This document shows, one piece after another, positions 39,103 through 48,066 of a DNA stretch of 64,000 bases. The notes under the pieces were generated by a model. That model ran no database searches. It worked only from the letters and a program-made list of their open reading frames with translations, and was not told the DNA's origin. The stretch comes from Staphylococcus sp. IVB6240 (GTDB lineage Bacteria > Bacillota > Bacilli > Staphylococcales > Staphylococcaceae), in assembly GCF_025558425.1 (NCBI RefSeq), contig NZ_CP094718.1:1178001-1242000 (forward strand), written 5' to 3'. The stretch's first letter is position 1; the number at the start of each line of letters is the position of its first letter. Position numbers and translations under genes: made by a program.

Positions 39103-39645
39103 ATGAATTTTGAAGAAAAAACCATTGAGAAAGAATCCATTTATGAAGGGCGTATCATCCGTGTAGAAAAACACCTCGTATCATTGCCAAATGGAGAAAC
39201 AGCAACACGTGAAGTTGTCAAACATAATGGAGCTGTTGCGATCTGTGCCATGACACCTGAAGGCAAAGTACTGCTTGTCAATCAATACCGTAAACCTTTA
39301 GAACATATGTTATTGGAAATACCCGCCGGAAAGCTTGAACCTGGAGAAGATCGAGAAGACGCTGCAAAACGTGAATTAGAAGAGGAGACAGGCTATCGTG
39401 CTCATTCACTTCAACATATTGGAGATGTCTATGGCACACCTGGATTTTCAAATGAACTGATTTCTATTTACTTTACTGATGATATTGAAAAGGGGGAAAT
39501 GAATTTAGATGCTGATGAGTTTGTTGAACCTATTCAATATTCATTATCAGAGGTGGAAGAAGCGGTAAAAAATAGGAACGTCAATGATGCGAAGACTTTA
39601 ATTGCATTTCAATATGCATTATTAGTTTATAATCATTCTAAATAG
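39103..39645 (+). CDS. nudF: ADP-ribose pyrophosphatase (Nudix hydrolase)
   Basis: A 180-residue Nudix enzyme. The Nudix box spans about residues 86-108 (GKLEPGED ... RELEEETGY) and matches GX5EX7REUXEEXGU. The upstream GAVAICAMTPEGKVLLVNQYR stretch and the downstream GTPGFSNE are typical of ADP-ribose hydrolases. ATG 39103 is preceded by AAAAGGAGTGG. It lies upstream of fur and xerD, the usual staphylococcal order. Confidence 0.92.
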   Translation: MNFEEKTIEKESIYEGRIIRVEKHLVSLPNGETATREVVKHNGAVAICAMTPEGKVLLVNQYRKPLEHMLLEIPAGKLEPGEDREDAAKRELEEETGYRAHSLQHIGDVYGTPGFSNELISIYFTDDIEKGEMNLDADEFVEPIQYSLSEVEEAVKNRNVNDAKTLIAFQYALLVYNHSK

Positions 39646-39741
39646 TCGCACATTATCAATTGCTTTTTTTCTCATTTACTGGTATTTTATAGTCATATAA
39701 ACAATACTAATTTTAATTATCAGTAGAGGAGTGAAGCTGCC

Positions 39742-40200
39742 GTGGAAGAACGACTCAATCGCGTAAAGCAGCAATTGCAGCAGTCATCGTATAAGTTGAC
39801 ACCACAACGTGAAGCAACGGTACGTGTCCTTATCGAGAATGAGGCAGACCACCTCAGTGCAGAAGACGTTTATTTAAAAGTAAAAGAAAAAGCACCAGAG
39901 ATTGGACTTGCAACAGTCTACCGTACATTAGAACTATTAGCAGATATTAAAGTGGTAGACAAGGTGAGTTTTGGAGATGGTGTGTCACGTTTTGACCTCC
40001 GCAAAGAAGGGTCTAAACATTTCCATCATCATTTAGTATGTATGGAATGTGGACGTGTAGATGAAATTGATGAAGATTTGCTACCACAAGTTGAAGAACG
40101 TGTTGAAAATGAATTTGAATTTAAAATTTTAGATCATCGCTTAACTTTCCATGGCATTTGTAAAACATGCCAACAAGAAGGAAAAGGATCTGAAGTATAG
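39742..40200 (+). CDS. fur: Ferric uptake regulator Fur
   Basis: A 152-residue metal-dependent repressor. The N-terminal winged helix includes LTPQREATVRVL and GLATVYRTLELL. The metal-binding part carries KHFHHHLVCMECG near residue 90-104 and a second cysteine pair in CKTCQ. The start is GTG 39742 behind GAGGAGTGAAG, giving the start MEERLNRVKQQLQQSS known from staphylococcal Fur, which sets it apart from Zur and PerR. It represses iron uptake genes when iron is plentiful. Confidence 0.94.
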   Translation: MEERLNRVKQQLQQSSYKLTPQREATVRVLIENEADHLSAEDVYLKVKEKAPEIGLATVYRTLELLADIKVVDKVSFGDGVSRFDLRKEGSKHFHHHLVCMECGRVDEIDEDLLPQVEERVENEFEFKILDHRLTFHGICKTCQQEGKGSEV

Positions 40201-40226
40201 GAATCTATTAGAATTGAGGTCATAGT

Positions 40227-41114
40227 ATGGAAGAGGTTCGTGATGAGTATTTACGGTTTATACAGCTTGAAAAAGGGTTGTCGAAAAATACAATTGCGGC
40301 ATACAGACGTGATTTAAATCAGTATATCGAATATTTAAAGTCACAAAAGATTGCGCAACTGGATTTTGTCACGCGTGATGTGATACAGCAATGTTTTGCT
40401 GCAAAACATGATGAAGGACATTCGGCAAAATCCATTGCACGTTTTACCTCAACCATTCGTAGTTTTCATCAATTTGCACTCAGAGAACGCTATACTTCTC
40501 AAGATCCAACTGTTTTAATTACCACACCCAAATATGAACGTAAGTTGCCAGACGTTTTGTCCATTGATGAAGTAGACCAACTCTTATCATCTTTTGATTT
40601 AAATAAACTGAATGATTATCGTAACCGAACGATGCTCGAGTTACTCTATGCAACCGGCATGCGTGTTTCAGAACTGATCTTTGTAGAAACACAAGACATT
40701 AATTTGGTCATGGGCTTTGTTAAAGTATTTGGTAAAGGGAATAAAGAACGTATTATTCCACTGGGAGAAACAGTCATTCAATTTTTAACTCACTATTTAC
40801 AAGAAGTACGTCCAAAGTTATTGAAAAAAACGGTGACGGATACGTTATTCCTTAATCTTCATGGTAAACCTCTTTCAAGACAAGGTGTCTGGAAAATAAT
40901 TAAACAAGCTGGATTAAAAGCTGGATTAACGAAACGCTTAACACCGCATACATTGAGGCACTCATTTGCAACACACTTATTAGAAAATGGGGCAGACTTG
41001 CGTGCTGTTCAAGAAATGTTAGGTCATTCTGATATTTCAACGACCCAATTATATACACATGTATCAAGTACACAAATTAGAAAAATATATCAATCCTACC
41101 ATCCTCGCGCTTAA
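40227..41114 (+). CDS. xerD: Tyrosine recombinase XerD
   Basis: A 295-residue site-specific recombinase that, with XerC, resolves chromosome dimers at dif. The N-terminal SAM-like domain covers about 1-85. Catalytic residues: Arg in TGMRVSEL, Lys in GKGNKERIIPL, HTLRHSFATH (HxxR), His in LGHSDISTTQLYTHV and the nucleophilic Tyr in the last motif. Full length. It starts 26 bases after fur and is followed by a terminator. Confidence 0.95.
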   Translation: MEEVRDEYLRFIQLEKGLSKNTIAAYRRDLNQYIEYLKSQKIAQLDFVTRDVIQQCFAAKHDEGHSAKSIARFTSTIRSFHQFALRERYTSQDPTVLITTPKYERKLPDVLSIDEVDQLLSSFDLNKLNDYRNRTMLELLYATGMRVSELIFVETQDINLVMGFVKVFGKGNKERIIPLGETVIQFLTHYLQEVRPKLLKKTVTDTLFLNLHGKPLSRQGVWKIIKQAGLKAGLTKRLTPHTLRHSFATHLLENGADLRAVQEMLGHSDISTTQLYTHVSSTQIRKIYQSYHPRA

Positions 41115-41132
41115 GTTCAGGTTGGAAAGATT

Positions 41133-41190
41133 AAAAAGAGACTAGTATTCCAAGGGGGTATCTGTTCCCGACGAATACTAGTCTTTCTCT
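41133..41190. terminator. Terminator after xerD
   Basis: Arms AGACTAGTATTC (41139-41150) and GAATACTAGTCT (41173-41184), T-rich after it. It also lies at the 3' end of the convergent DUF309 gene. Confidence 0.82.
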
Positions 41191-41195
41191 TTATT

Positions 41196-41699
41196 TTATG
41201 AGTGCCTTAGTTGATACGCCACTTCACGTGCACGGATAACTGAAGAACGATCACGATTACGGTGGTGATCTAAAATATCTGGTGTACTAACAATATCCTT
41301 ACGCACCGTATAATCATGATATTGTGCTGTAAGTGTTTGAATCGTGTCATCCAAAAGCGGAAGTCGAATCGGTGTAAAAAGTTTTTCTAGGTTGATATCA
41401 GAAATTAATTGTTTTATCAGTTGACGAAATGCCATACCATCTATACCAAATTGTGTCATGACAGTATCTGAGTATTGGTTGAAAATATTTTCAGCTTTTC
41501 GATACGTACGCAACGCACCTCTAAAATTTCCTCGTCGGTAATGATAAGATGCAGTCGCAAATAAAATTAATCCCACAACAAAATCTTGTTTTTCATATTG
41601 ATCTTGCGCTTTCCATGCTTCTTCTAGAATGTCATGACATAGAAAATAATGCTGTTGTGTATGAAATTGATAGTAATATTCTAATAGTGCATTTCGCAT
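41196..41699 (-). CDS. DUF309 family protein
   Basis: A 167-residue helical protein with the DUF309 signature FLCHDILEEAWK near residue 18-29 and GLILFATASYHYRRGNFRGALRTYRKA near 45-70. Its biochemical role is unknown. ATG 41699 has TTAGGAGTG on the minus strand about 8 bases upstream. It is divergent from scpA with less than 100 bases between starts, an arrangement also seen in other staphylococci. Confidence 0.88.
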   Translation of the reverse strand: MRNALLEYYYQFHTQQHYFLCHDILEEAWKAQDQYEKQDFVVGLILFATASYHYRRGNFRGALRTYRKAENIFNQYSDTVMTQFGIDGMAFRQLIKQLISDINLEKLFTPIRLPLLDDTIQTLTAQYHDYTVRKDIVSTPDILDHHRNRDRSSVIRAREVAYQLRHS

Positions 41700-41791
41700 C
41701 TTATTCACTCCTAAATTTATTCCTGTTAGTAAACATGCTATAATATTTTTTGGTAAGATGCACCTAACATGCAAAATAGAGAGGCTTTCAA

Positions 41792-42526
41792 ATGTATGAA
41801 GTAAAATTAGATGCCTTTAATGGCCCTTTAGATTTATTGCTCCATTTAATTCAACAATTTGAAATTGATATTTATGATATTCCCATGAATGCATTAACAG
41901 AACAATATATGCAGTATGTTCATGCCATGAAACAATTGGATATCAACGTTGCAAGCGAATATTTGGTCATGGCCTCAGAATTGTTGATGATTAAAAGTCA
42001 ATTATTGCTTCCTGAACATTCATCCGATGAGATGGTGGAAGAAGATCCACGTGAGGCATTAGTAGGTAAACTGCTCGAATATCAAAACTATAAAGCATAT
42101 GCAGAAATGTTGAATGAGAAAAGAGAAGCACGTAGTCACTACTACACCAAAACAGCGACTGATTTATCAAAATATGAGGTAAACGAACGAATACCTGAAG
42201 GAACACATATTGATCTAACGAAGCTAATTGTTGCTTACCAAAAGATGAAGCACCGAATTGCACTTAAAAAACCAAGAAGTGTAGAAATTCAAAAAGAAAC
42301 CTTTACCATACAACAATCAACGGCACATATTTTCCAACAACTCGACAAACAACAAAAGATTACATTTTTTGATTTATTTACGTTCAACGAGTCGATTGAA
42401 CATGTTGTCACACACTTTTTGGCACTATTAGAGATGGCAAAAACTGGTGTGATTCAGCTTCAACAAATTGAGGCATTTCATAATATTGAAATTACAAAAG
42501 GAGTTAACTATGGCACACAATCTTAA
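41792..42526 (+). CDS. scpA: Segregation and condensation protein A
   Basis: A 244-residue kleisin that bridges the two SMC heads and binds ScpB in the bacterial condensin. It starts [20 protein letters not shown], the family hallmark, and carries the helix [15 protein letters not shown] near residue 65. The C-terminal winged helix ends near residue 235. GAGAGGC precedes the ATG; the end overlaps scpB by 17 bases. Confidence 0.95.
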   Translation: MYEVKLDAFNGPLDLLLHLIQQFEIDIYDIPMNALTEQYMQYVHAMKQLDINVASEYLVMASELLMIKSQLLLPEHSSDEMVEEDPREALVGKLLEYQNYKAYAEMLNEKREARSHYYTKTATDLSKYEVNERIPEGTHIDLTKLIVAYQKMKHRIALKKPRSVEIQKETFTIQQSTAHIFQQLDKQQKITFFDLFTFNESIEHVVTHFLALLEMAKTGVIQLQQIEAFHNIEITKGVNYGTQS

Positions 42527-43061
42527 TGCTGCAATTACTGCTTTGCTCTACACAGTTGGGGAAGATGGCATAGAAGCGGAACAACTATTAACCTCGTTAA
42601 ATATAGATGAAGCAACGCTCAATGAAGCATTAAGTGCTTTAGAATTGCCGGGGTTAATGATTCAAAAATATGGAAACACCTATGTTTTAACAACGCAAAA
42701 GGATATGGAACCTTATATTGAGTCTCTCATCTTAAACAAGGTGTCTACTAACTTATCACAAGCGGCCATGGAAGTATTGGCCATTATTGCGTACAATCAG
42801 CCAGTAACGCGTAGTGATATTGAATTAATTCGCGGAATCGCATCGGATGGCCCTGTTAAAACACTTATTGCAAAAGGTTTGGTAGAACCACAACAGGATC
42901 CAGATGTGAGAGGTCAGCAACTCTACACAACAGATTTATTTTTAAATGTATTTGGATTGAAACAAATTGAAGAATTACCAACGACAGATGAAGAAACCGA
43001 AGAAATAGAATCGTTTTTCAGTAATCTTGTTAATCAGAAAGGACAAACAACAAATGAGTAA
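42510..43061 (+). CDS. scpB: Segregation and condensation protein B
   Basis: A 183-residue protein with two winged-helix domains that dimerises on the ScpA linker. Family patterns are [11 protein letters not shown] near the N-terminus and [23 protein letters not shown] near residue 85-107, then [12 protein letters not shown] 42510 has AAAGGAG upstream and overlaps scpA. The end overlaps rluB by 8 bases. Confidence 0.95.
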   Translation: MAHNLNAAITALLYTVGEDGIEAEQLLTSLNIDEATLNEALSALELPGLMIQKYGNTYVLTTQKDMEPYIESLILNKVSTNLSQAAMEVLAIIAYNQPVTRSDIELIRGIASDGPVKTLIAKGLVEPQQDPDVRGQQLYTTDLFLNVFGLKQIEELPTTDEETEEIESFFSNLVNQKGQTTNE

Positions 43062-43794
43062 AGAATTAGAACGTTTACAAAAACGTATCGCAAATAGTGG
43101 ATACACATCACGCCGAAAAGCAGAAACATTGATTCAAGAAGGAAAAGTTCAAGTGAATGGTGAAACCGTCACGGAACTAGGAACAAAAGTTCGCCCATCT
43201 GATGAAGTATCCGTAGAAGGGGTTCCTTTAGAACTAGAAGATAAATTATATATTTTATTTTATAAACCTACACAAGTGATTACAAGTGTCTCTGATGACC
43301 GCGGTAGAAAAGTGGTAACAGATTACTTTGATGACTTAGAAACACGTATTTACCCAGTTGGAAGATTGGACTATGATACATCAGGCTTATTGCTTTTAAC
43401 AAATGATGGTGAGTTCACGAACCTTATGACACATCCAAAATACAAAATTCCTAAAACGTATATCGCTAAAATTGAAGGCTATATTTTAAGAGAGCAAGTG
43501 AAGGAATTAGAACGTGGCATTGTATTAGAAGATGGTAAAACACAACCTGCAAAAGTCAAAGTGAAAAAACAAAATAAAGAGAAAAATACATCTCTTGTTG
43601 AAATCACCATTACAGAAGGGCGTAACCGCCAAGTAAGACGTATGTTTGAACACTTTGGATTTAAAGTGAACAAATTATCTCGTGTGACGTTTGGTCCACT
43701 TGATTTGAAAGGGCTTGGTGCAGGAGAGGGTCGTGTGTTATCACCACATGAAGTGAAAACATTACGCCAACTTGCGCAAAGCAGTGCACAATAA
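43054..43794 (+). CDS. rluB: 23S rRNA pseudouridine synthase RluB
   Basis: A 246-residue RsuA/RluB-family enzyme that makes a pseudouridine in 23S rRNA. The N-terminal S4 RNA-binding domain (ERLQKRIANSGYTSRRKAE) covers about 1-65, and the catalytic Asp lies in GRLDYDTSGLLLLTNDG near residue 105-121. ATG 43054 follows AAAGG and overlaps the end of scpB. The scpA-scpB-rluB order is the usual one. Confidence 0.94.
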   Translation: MSKELERLQKRIANSGYTSRRKAETLIQEGKVQVNGETVTELGTKVRPSDEVSVEGVPLELEDKLYILFYKPTQVITSVSDDRGRKVVTDYFDDLETRIYPVGRLDYDTSGLLLLTNDGEFTNLMTHPKYKIPKTYIAKIEGYILREQVKELERGIVLEDGKTQPAKVKVKKQNKEKNTSLVEITITEGRNRQVRRMFEHFGFKVNKLSRVTFGPLDLKGLGAGEGRVLSPHEVKTLRQLAQSSAQ

Positions 43795-44132
43795 ATTATT
43801 TTTAATATTAAATAATTTATAAAATCCTTAATTGGAAGATCGAGCATAAAAGATGAGCACTGCCTTTCAATGACGAATTATAAATAAATGTATCATGCTT
43901 TCAAAGGGCTATATCAAATATGCTTTAACATCATATATGGATATAAATTTTTAATGCTTTTATGAACGTCACTAAACTGCACATTATTAAAAAATGCACT
44001 AACTTAATAAGATAGAAATACATTATATGAACATTTACCGCATCGTAATTAAAATATTATTTTTATAAAATAACCAATTAAAAAGATGTGTCTAAAAGTG
44101 GATTTTGCTGCGGTTTACATCGCTATTTTTGG
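43795..44132. other. Non-coding gap between rluB and srrA
   Basis: AT-rich, no open frame with a ribosome site. Just after rluB lies a perfect AT-only stem ATAAATTATTT ... AAATAATTTAT (43792-43821), a weak terminator candidate without a T run. The rest shows nothing I can name. Confidence 0.5.
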
Positions 44133-44163
44133 TTGTCAAGAGCCCTTGACAGTATGGTATAAT
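44133..44163 (+). promoter_or_regulatory. srrAB promoter with a perfect inverted repeat
   Basis: TGGTATAAT at 44155-44163 is an extended -10. Directly upstream, TGTCAAG (44134-44140) and CTTGACA (44145-44151) form a perfect 7-base inverted repeat around AGCC, covering the -35 region and part of the spacer. It looks like an operator for a dimeric regulator at the promoter of a respiratory two-component system. Confidence 0.6.
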
Positions 44164-44209
44164 AGGCAATGACTTTTTTATTATGTAACATAAGTGGGAG
44201 GTATGTCTT

Positions 44210-44935
44210 GTGACTAAGGAAATATTAGTCGTTGATGATGAACACCGTATCAGAAAATTATTAAGGCTATTCCTTGAACGAGAGGGGTATGAGGTCGCAG
44301 AAGCGGATAATGGCTGTGAAGCATTTGAATTGGCAACAAAATATGATTATGCGTGTATCTTGTTAGACTTAATGTTACCAGAGATGGATGGGCTTGAAGT
44401 TGCAACGCGCCTTCGCGAAACAAAGGATACACCAATCATTATGTTGACAGCAAAAGGTGAAGAAAATAATCGTGTTGAAGGATTTGAGTCAGGTGCTGAT
44501 GATTACATTGTAAAACCTTTCTCACCACGTGAAGTTGTGTTACGTTTGAAAGCATTGTTGCGACGTACACAGTCTGCAACTGCAGAGCAAAACGAACCAC
44601 ATGCGCGTGACATGATTGAATTTGAGCATCTTACAATAGATAATGATGCGCACAAAGTGTTAGCTGATGGCTCACCTGTTAACCTAACACCTAAGGAATA
44701 TGAATTATTAATTTTCCTTGCCAAAACACCGAATAAAGTATTTGATCGTGAACAATTATTAAAAGAAGTTTGGCATTATGAATTTTATGGGGATTTACGT
44801 ACTGTTGATACTCATGTTAAACGTTTGCGTGAAAAGTTAAATCGTGTATCATCTGAAGCAGCATTAATGATTCAAACGGTATGGGGCGTAGGATATAAAT
44901 TTGAGGTTTCACAATCTGATGAAACGTCTAAATAG
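44210..44935 (+). CDS. srrA: Response regulator SrrA (ResD family)
   Basis: A 241-residue OmpR-type regulator. The receiver domain has DDEHRIRK near residue 9, the phosphorylated Asp in LLDLMLPEMDG near 53 and the Lys in IVKPFSP near 103; the winged helix follows (TPKEYELLIFLA, VDTHVKRLREK). In S. aureus SrrAB senses respiratory and nitrosative state and controls cytochrome and anaerobic genes. The start is GTG 44210 behind TGGGAGG. It overlaps srrB by 17 bases. Confidence 0.94.
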   Translation: MTKEILVVDDEHRIRKLLRLFLEREGYEVAEADNGCEAFELATKYDYACILLDLMLPEMDGLEVATRLRETKDTPIIMLTAKGEENNRVEGFESGADDYIVKPFSPREVVLRLKALLRRTQSATAEQNEPHARDMIEFEHLTIDNDAHKVLADGSPVNLTPKEYELLIFLAKTPNKVFDREQLLKEVWHYEFYGDLRTVDTHVKRLREKLNRVSSEAALMIQTVWGVGYKFEVSQSDETSK

Positions 44936-46658
44936 CGTCGTCGTAAAACTGTGGTTAACTATTATTTTAATAGTAACGACAGTTTTAATTTTATTAAGTG
45001 CTGCTTTAATCACATTTATTCAATATTATTTCACGCAAAAAACTGAAGAATCCTTATACAATGATGCCAAAAGTATCAGTACGGTTATTGAGAAAAGCAA
45101 AAATCGTCAATTGGCCATCAATCATAGTGAAATGCTGCTTGAAGGTAATAAAGGGGTTATCATTTTACCAGATTCAAACAACGCTTTCTTAAAAGACAAA
45201 GAAAAGAAAGAAATGTTAGCGTTTATTAAGCAAGATAAAGATCTTAATAATATCAAACTGACACAAAAAAAAGAAATCAAACATGTTTCTATTAAGGTGA
45301 ATGATAAAAAACAAACCTATTTATTACTGGGGTATCCAACTATTGATCATAACGGTCAAAAATCTGTCATTTATATTTATGAAGATTTAAGAAGTATATC
45401 AGATACAAACAATGTGGTAGCAATTATTATCTTAATTACAGCAATCATCTTTTTAATTGTTACTACGATTTTTGCATTCTTCTTATCATCACGAATTACA
45501 AACCCTTTGAGATTATTTAAAGAACAAGCACAAGAAGTTGCGAAAGGTCATTATGATCAACAGGTACATGTGCAAACAAAAGATGAAATAGGTGAACTAG
45601 CGATTGCCTTCAATCAAATGAGCCATAATATTCAACATCATATTGATGATATTACAACGTCTAAAAATATTAGAGATACTTTAATCAATTCTATGGCACA
45701 AGGAGTGCTCGGTATTAATCATCAACGCGAAACCATATTATCCAACGAATTAGCTGATAATATGATTGGAGAAATGACTTCAGATGATATTTTACTTTTT
45801 GAAAAACAAATCAATGATACTTTCAAGAGCCAACAAACAGAATATCGGGAATATGAAATCAATCAAAAACATTATGCTGTTGTCATGAGTTATATTGATC
45901 AAATTCAAACCAATAAGCAAAGTGGCCTTGTTGCAATTATTCGTGATATGACAAAAGAACATCATATGGAGCAAATGAAAAAAGACTTTATAGCGAGTGT
46001 ATCGCACGAACTTCGCACACCGATATCTTTGCTCCAAGGCTATACAGAGTCAATTGTTGATGGCATTGTCACAGAGCCTGAAGATATACATGAATTTCTC
46101 TTAATCGTATTAGACGAATCTAAAAGATTGAGTCGTCTGGTTAATGAGTTGTTAGATGTCGCAAAAATTGATGCTGAAGGGGTTAATATTACGAAAGAAG
46201 TACGGCCGATGTCTGAACTCATCCATAAAATGGGAACAAAATATCGTCAAATTGCTAATGAACTGTCATTAACGCTAGATTTTCAACAAGATGGCGTCAT
46301 GAAAGATGAATGGCATTATGACTTCGACCGTATGGAGCAAGTACTTACAAACCTTGTAGATAATGCATCACGTTATACAAGTCCTGGTGACACAATTGCG
46401 ATTCATGCAAAGGAAACACCTACAGAACATGTTTTAACGATTCATGATACAGGTGTCGGTATCTCACCAGAACATTTAGATAAAGTATTTGAACGTTTCT
46501 ATAAAGTAGATGCTGCCCGTACTAGAGGTAAACAAGGGACTGGATTGGGTCTCTTTATTACAAGAATGATTATTGAAGCACATCGCGGATCGATTGATGT
46601 TAAAAGCGAAGTAGGAAAAGGGACTGCTTTTATAATCAAACTCCCAAAAAATAGTTAA
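44919..46658 (+). CDS. srrB: Sensor histidine kinase SrrB (ResE family)
   Basis: A 579-residue membrane kinase. Membrane helices lie at about residues 12-34 and 168-192 with an extracytoplasmic domain between; HAMP follows (about 193-245), then a PAS-like region, the H-box SHELRTPI near 365, N-box LVDNASRYT, and G-boxes DTGVGIS and GTGLGLF. ATG 44919 (MKRLNSVVVKLWLTI) fits the family start. Full length. A terminator follows. Confidence 0.93.
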   Translation: MKRLNSVVVKLWLTIILIVTTVLILLSAALITFIQYYFTQKTEESLYNDAKSISTVIEKSKNRQLAINHSEMLLEGNKGVIILPDSNNAFLKDKEKKEMLAFIKQDKDLNNIKLTQKKEIKHVSIKVNDKKQTYLLLGYPTIDHNGQKSVIYIYEDLRSISDTNNVVAIIILITAIIFLIVTTIFAFFLSSRITNPLRLFKEQAQEVAKGHYDQQVHVQTKDEIGELAIAFNQMSHNIQHHIDDITTSKNIRDTLINSMAQGVLGINHQRETILSNELADNMIGEMTSDDILLFEKQINDTFKSQQTEYREYEINQKHYAVVMSYIDQIQTNKQSGLVAIIRDMTKEHHMEQMKKDFIASVSHELRTPISLLQGYTESIVDGIVTEPEDIHEFLLIVLDESKRLSRLVNELLDVAKIDAEGVNITKEVRPMSELIHKMGTKYRQIANELSLTLDFQQDGVMKDEWHYDFDRMEQVLTNLVDNASRYTSPGDTIAIHAKETPTEHVLTIHDTGVGISPEHLDKVFERFYKVDAARTRGKQGTGLGLFITRMIIEAHRGSIDVKSEVGKGTAFIIKLPKNS

Positions 46659-46667
46659 TCACTTAAA

Positions 46668-46733
46668 ATTTAAACTTCTCGTCTATATGATTTTACACCT
46701 TTATTTAAACATATAGATGAGAGGTTTTATTTT
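46668..46733 (+). terminator. Terminator after srrB
   Basis: Arms AAACTTCTCGTCTATATG (46672-46689) and CATATAGATGAGAGGTTT (46710-46727), two mismatches, followed by TATTTTA. Confidence 0.85.
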
Positions 46734-46811
46734 ATGCAGTGCGTAAGCAACACTGTTGTATTTATTAATTTCATTAGGTAAAATAATGCTAAATAAAATA
46801 ATTGATTTATT

Positions 46812-46990
46812 CATCTTCGGGGTTGGGTGTAATTCCCTACCGGCAGTAAATTTAAAGCCTGCGACGGGGTTGAGATACATTAAATTTTGCACCAGGAAAC
46901 TGATAAATAGTATCCTAAATGCTTTTGTCTCAATCTCTTGATCTAGTGAAATTCTAGAGCCGACAGTTAAAGTCTGGATGGGAGAAGATG
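46812..46990 (+). ncRNA. FMN riboswitch (RFN element)
   Basis: The closing helix CATCTTC (46812-46818) / GAAGATG (46984-46990) is perfect. Inside lie the conserved RFN blocks: CGGGGTTGGGTGTAATTCCC at the 5' side, CCGGCAGTAAA, the GCCTGCGACG segment, GAGCCGACAGT and AAAGTCTGGATGGGAGAAG at the 3' side. FMN binding is expected to shut down riboflavin transporter expression. Downstream, an anti-Shine-Dalgarno element is seen (separate entry). Confidence 0.95.
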
Positions 46991-47010
46991 GAGGTTTCTT
47001 TGTGCTGCGC

Positions 47011-47057
47011 AAATGCCTCCTATTCTAGAAGAATGAGAATCAGAAAAGGAGACATTT
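47011..47057 (+). promoter_or_regulatory. Shine-Dalgarno-sequestering hairpin of the FMN riboswitch
   Basis: AAATGCCTCCT (47011-47021) can pair with AGGAGACATTT (47047-47057), which contains the ribU ribosome site GGAG. No T run follows, so control at the level of translation start is more likely than termination. Confidence 0.75.
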
Positions 47058-47062
47058 GAATT

Positions 47063-47614
47063 ATGCAACAAACCAAACAAACAAGAAGATTAATCATCAC
47101 GGGAATCCTGAGTGGTATTTCGGTCATTTTGATGTTTATCAAATTCCCATTACCGTTTTTACCACCGTATTTAACACTTGATTTTAGTGATGTACCTGCA
47201 TTACTTGCGACATTTACTTTAGGTCCAATCGCCGGATTACTAGTTGAGTTTATTAAAAACTTATTAAACTTCTTTTTCTACCTTGGAGATCCAGTGGGAC
47301 CATTAGCTAACTTCCTGGCTGGAGGTAGTTTACTACTTACTGCATATTATATTCATAGACAAAAGCCAACAACACGTGGCATGATTCTTGGATTGGCTTC
47401 AGGGACAATCGTCATGACAATTGTATTAAGTATTATGAATTACTTTGTACTTTTACCATTATATGGCATGATCATGAACTTATCTGACATTGCGACAAAC
47501 TTGAAAGTCATTATTACAGCAGGAATTATTCCATTTAATATTATTAAAGGAATTGTCGTTTCATTATTATTCGTATTACTTTATAAACGACTTAAAAATG
47601 TTCTTAAAATATAA
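47063..47614 (+). CDS. ribU: Riboflavin transporter RibU (ECF S component)
   Basis: A 183-residue membrane protein with about six hydrophobic segments, the substrate-binding subunit of an energy-coupling-factor transporter. It has the N-terminal basic stretch, the SGISVILMFIKFPLPFLPPYLTLDFSDVPALL region and a GDPVGPLANFLAGG segment typical of RibU. It works with the shared EcfA/EcfA'/EcfT module encoded elsewhere. Control by the FMN riboswitch directly upstream supports the substrate assignment. A strong terminator follows. Confidence 0.94.
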   Translation: MQQTKQTRRLIITGILSGISVILMFIKFPLPFLPPYLTLDFSDVPALLATFTLGPIAGLLVEFIKNLLNFFFYLGDPVGPLANFLAGGSLLLTAYYIHRQKPTTRGMILGLASGTIVMTIVLSIMNYFVLLPLYGMIMNLSDIATNLKVIITAGIIPFNIIKGIVVSLLFVLLYKRLKNVLKI

Positions 47615-47616
47615 AA

Positions 47617-47670
47617 ATAAGCAAACAAAGAGCGATGAGGAAATCACCGCTCTTTGTTTGCTTATCTATT
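47617..47670. terminator. Terminator after ribU
   Basis: Perfect arms AAGCAAACAAAGAGCG (47619-47634) and CGCTCTTTGTTTGCTT (47648-47663), then ATCTATTT. It may also serve the convergent ferredoxin gene. Confidence 0.9.
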
Positions 47671-47712
47671 TAAATTTAGCATAATGTAAGGTACAATACG
47701 CTTAAACTTATG

Positions 47713-47991
<279 letters not shown>

Positions 47992-48066
47992 CTAGCATTA
48001 TAATTTCATTGTAGTTTGGATTTGTTTATTTTTCAATATATACGTTTTATTAATGAGGTTATCTAT

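Noticed and set aside
44146..44163. TTGACA next to TATAAT at srrA read as a standard -35/-10 pair
   Set aside because: The spacing is only 6 bases, too short; TTGACA is part of the palindrome and the extended -10 explains the promoter better.
46701..47012. Open frames on both strands inside the FMN riboswitch region
   Set aside because: They overlap conserved RFN blocks and have no ribosome sites; the RNA structure explains the sequence.
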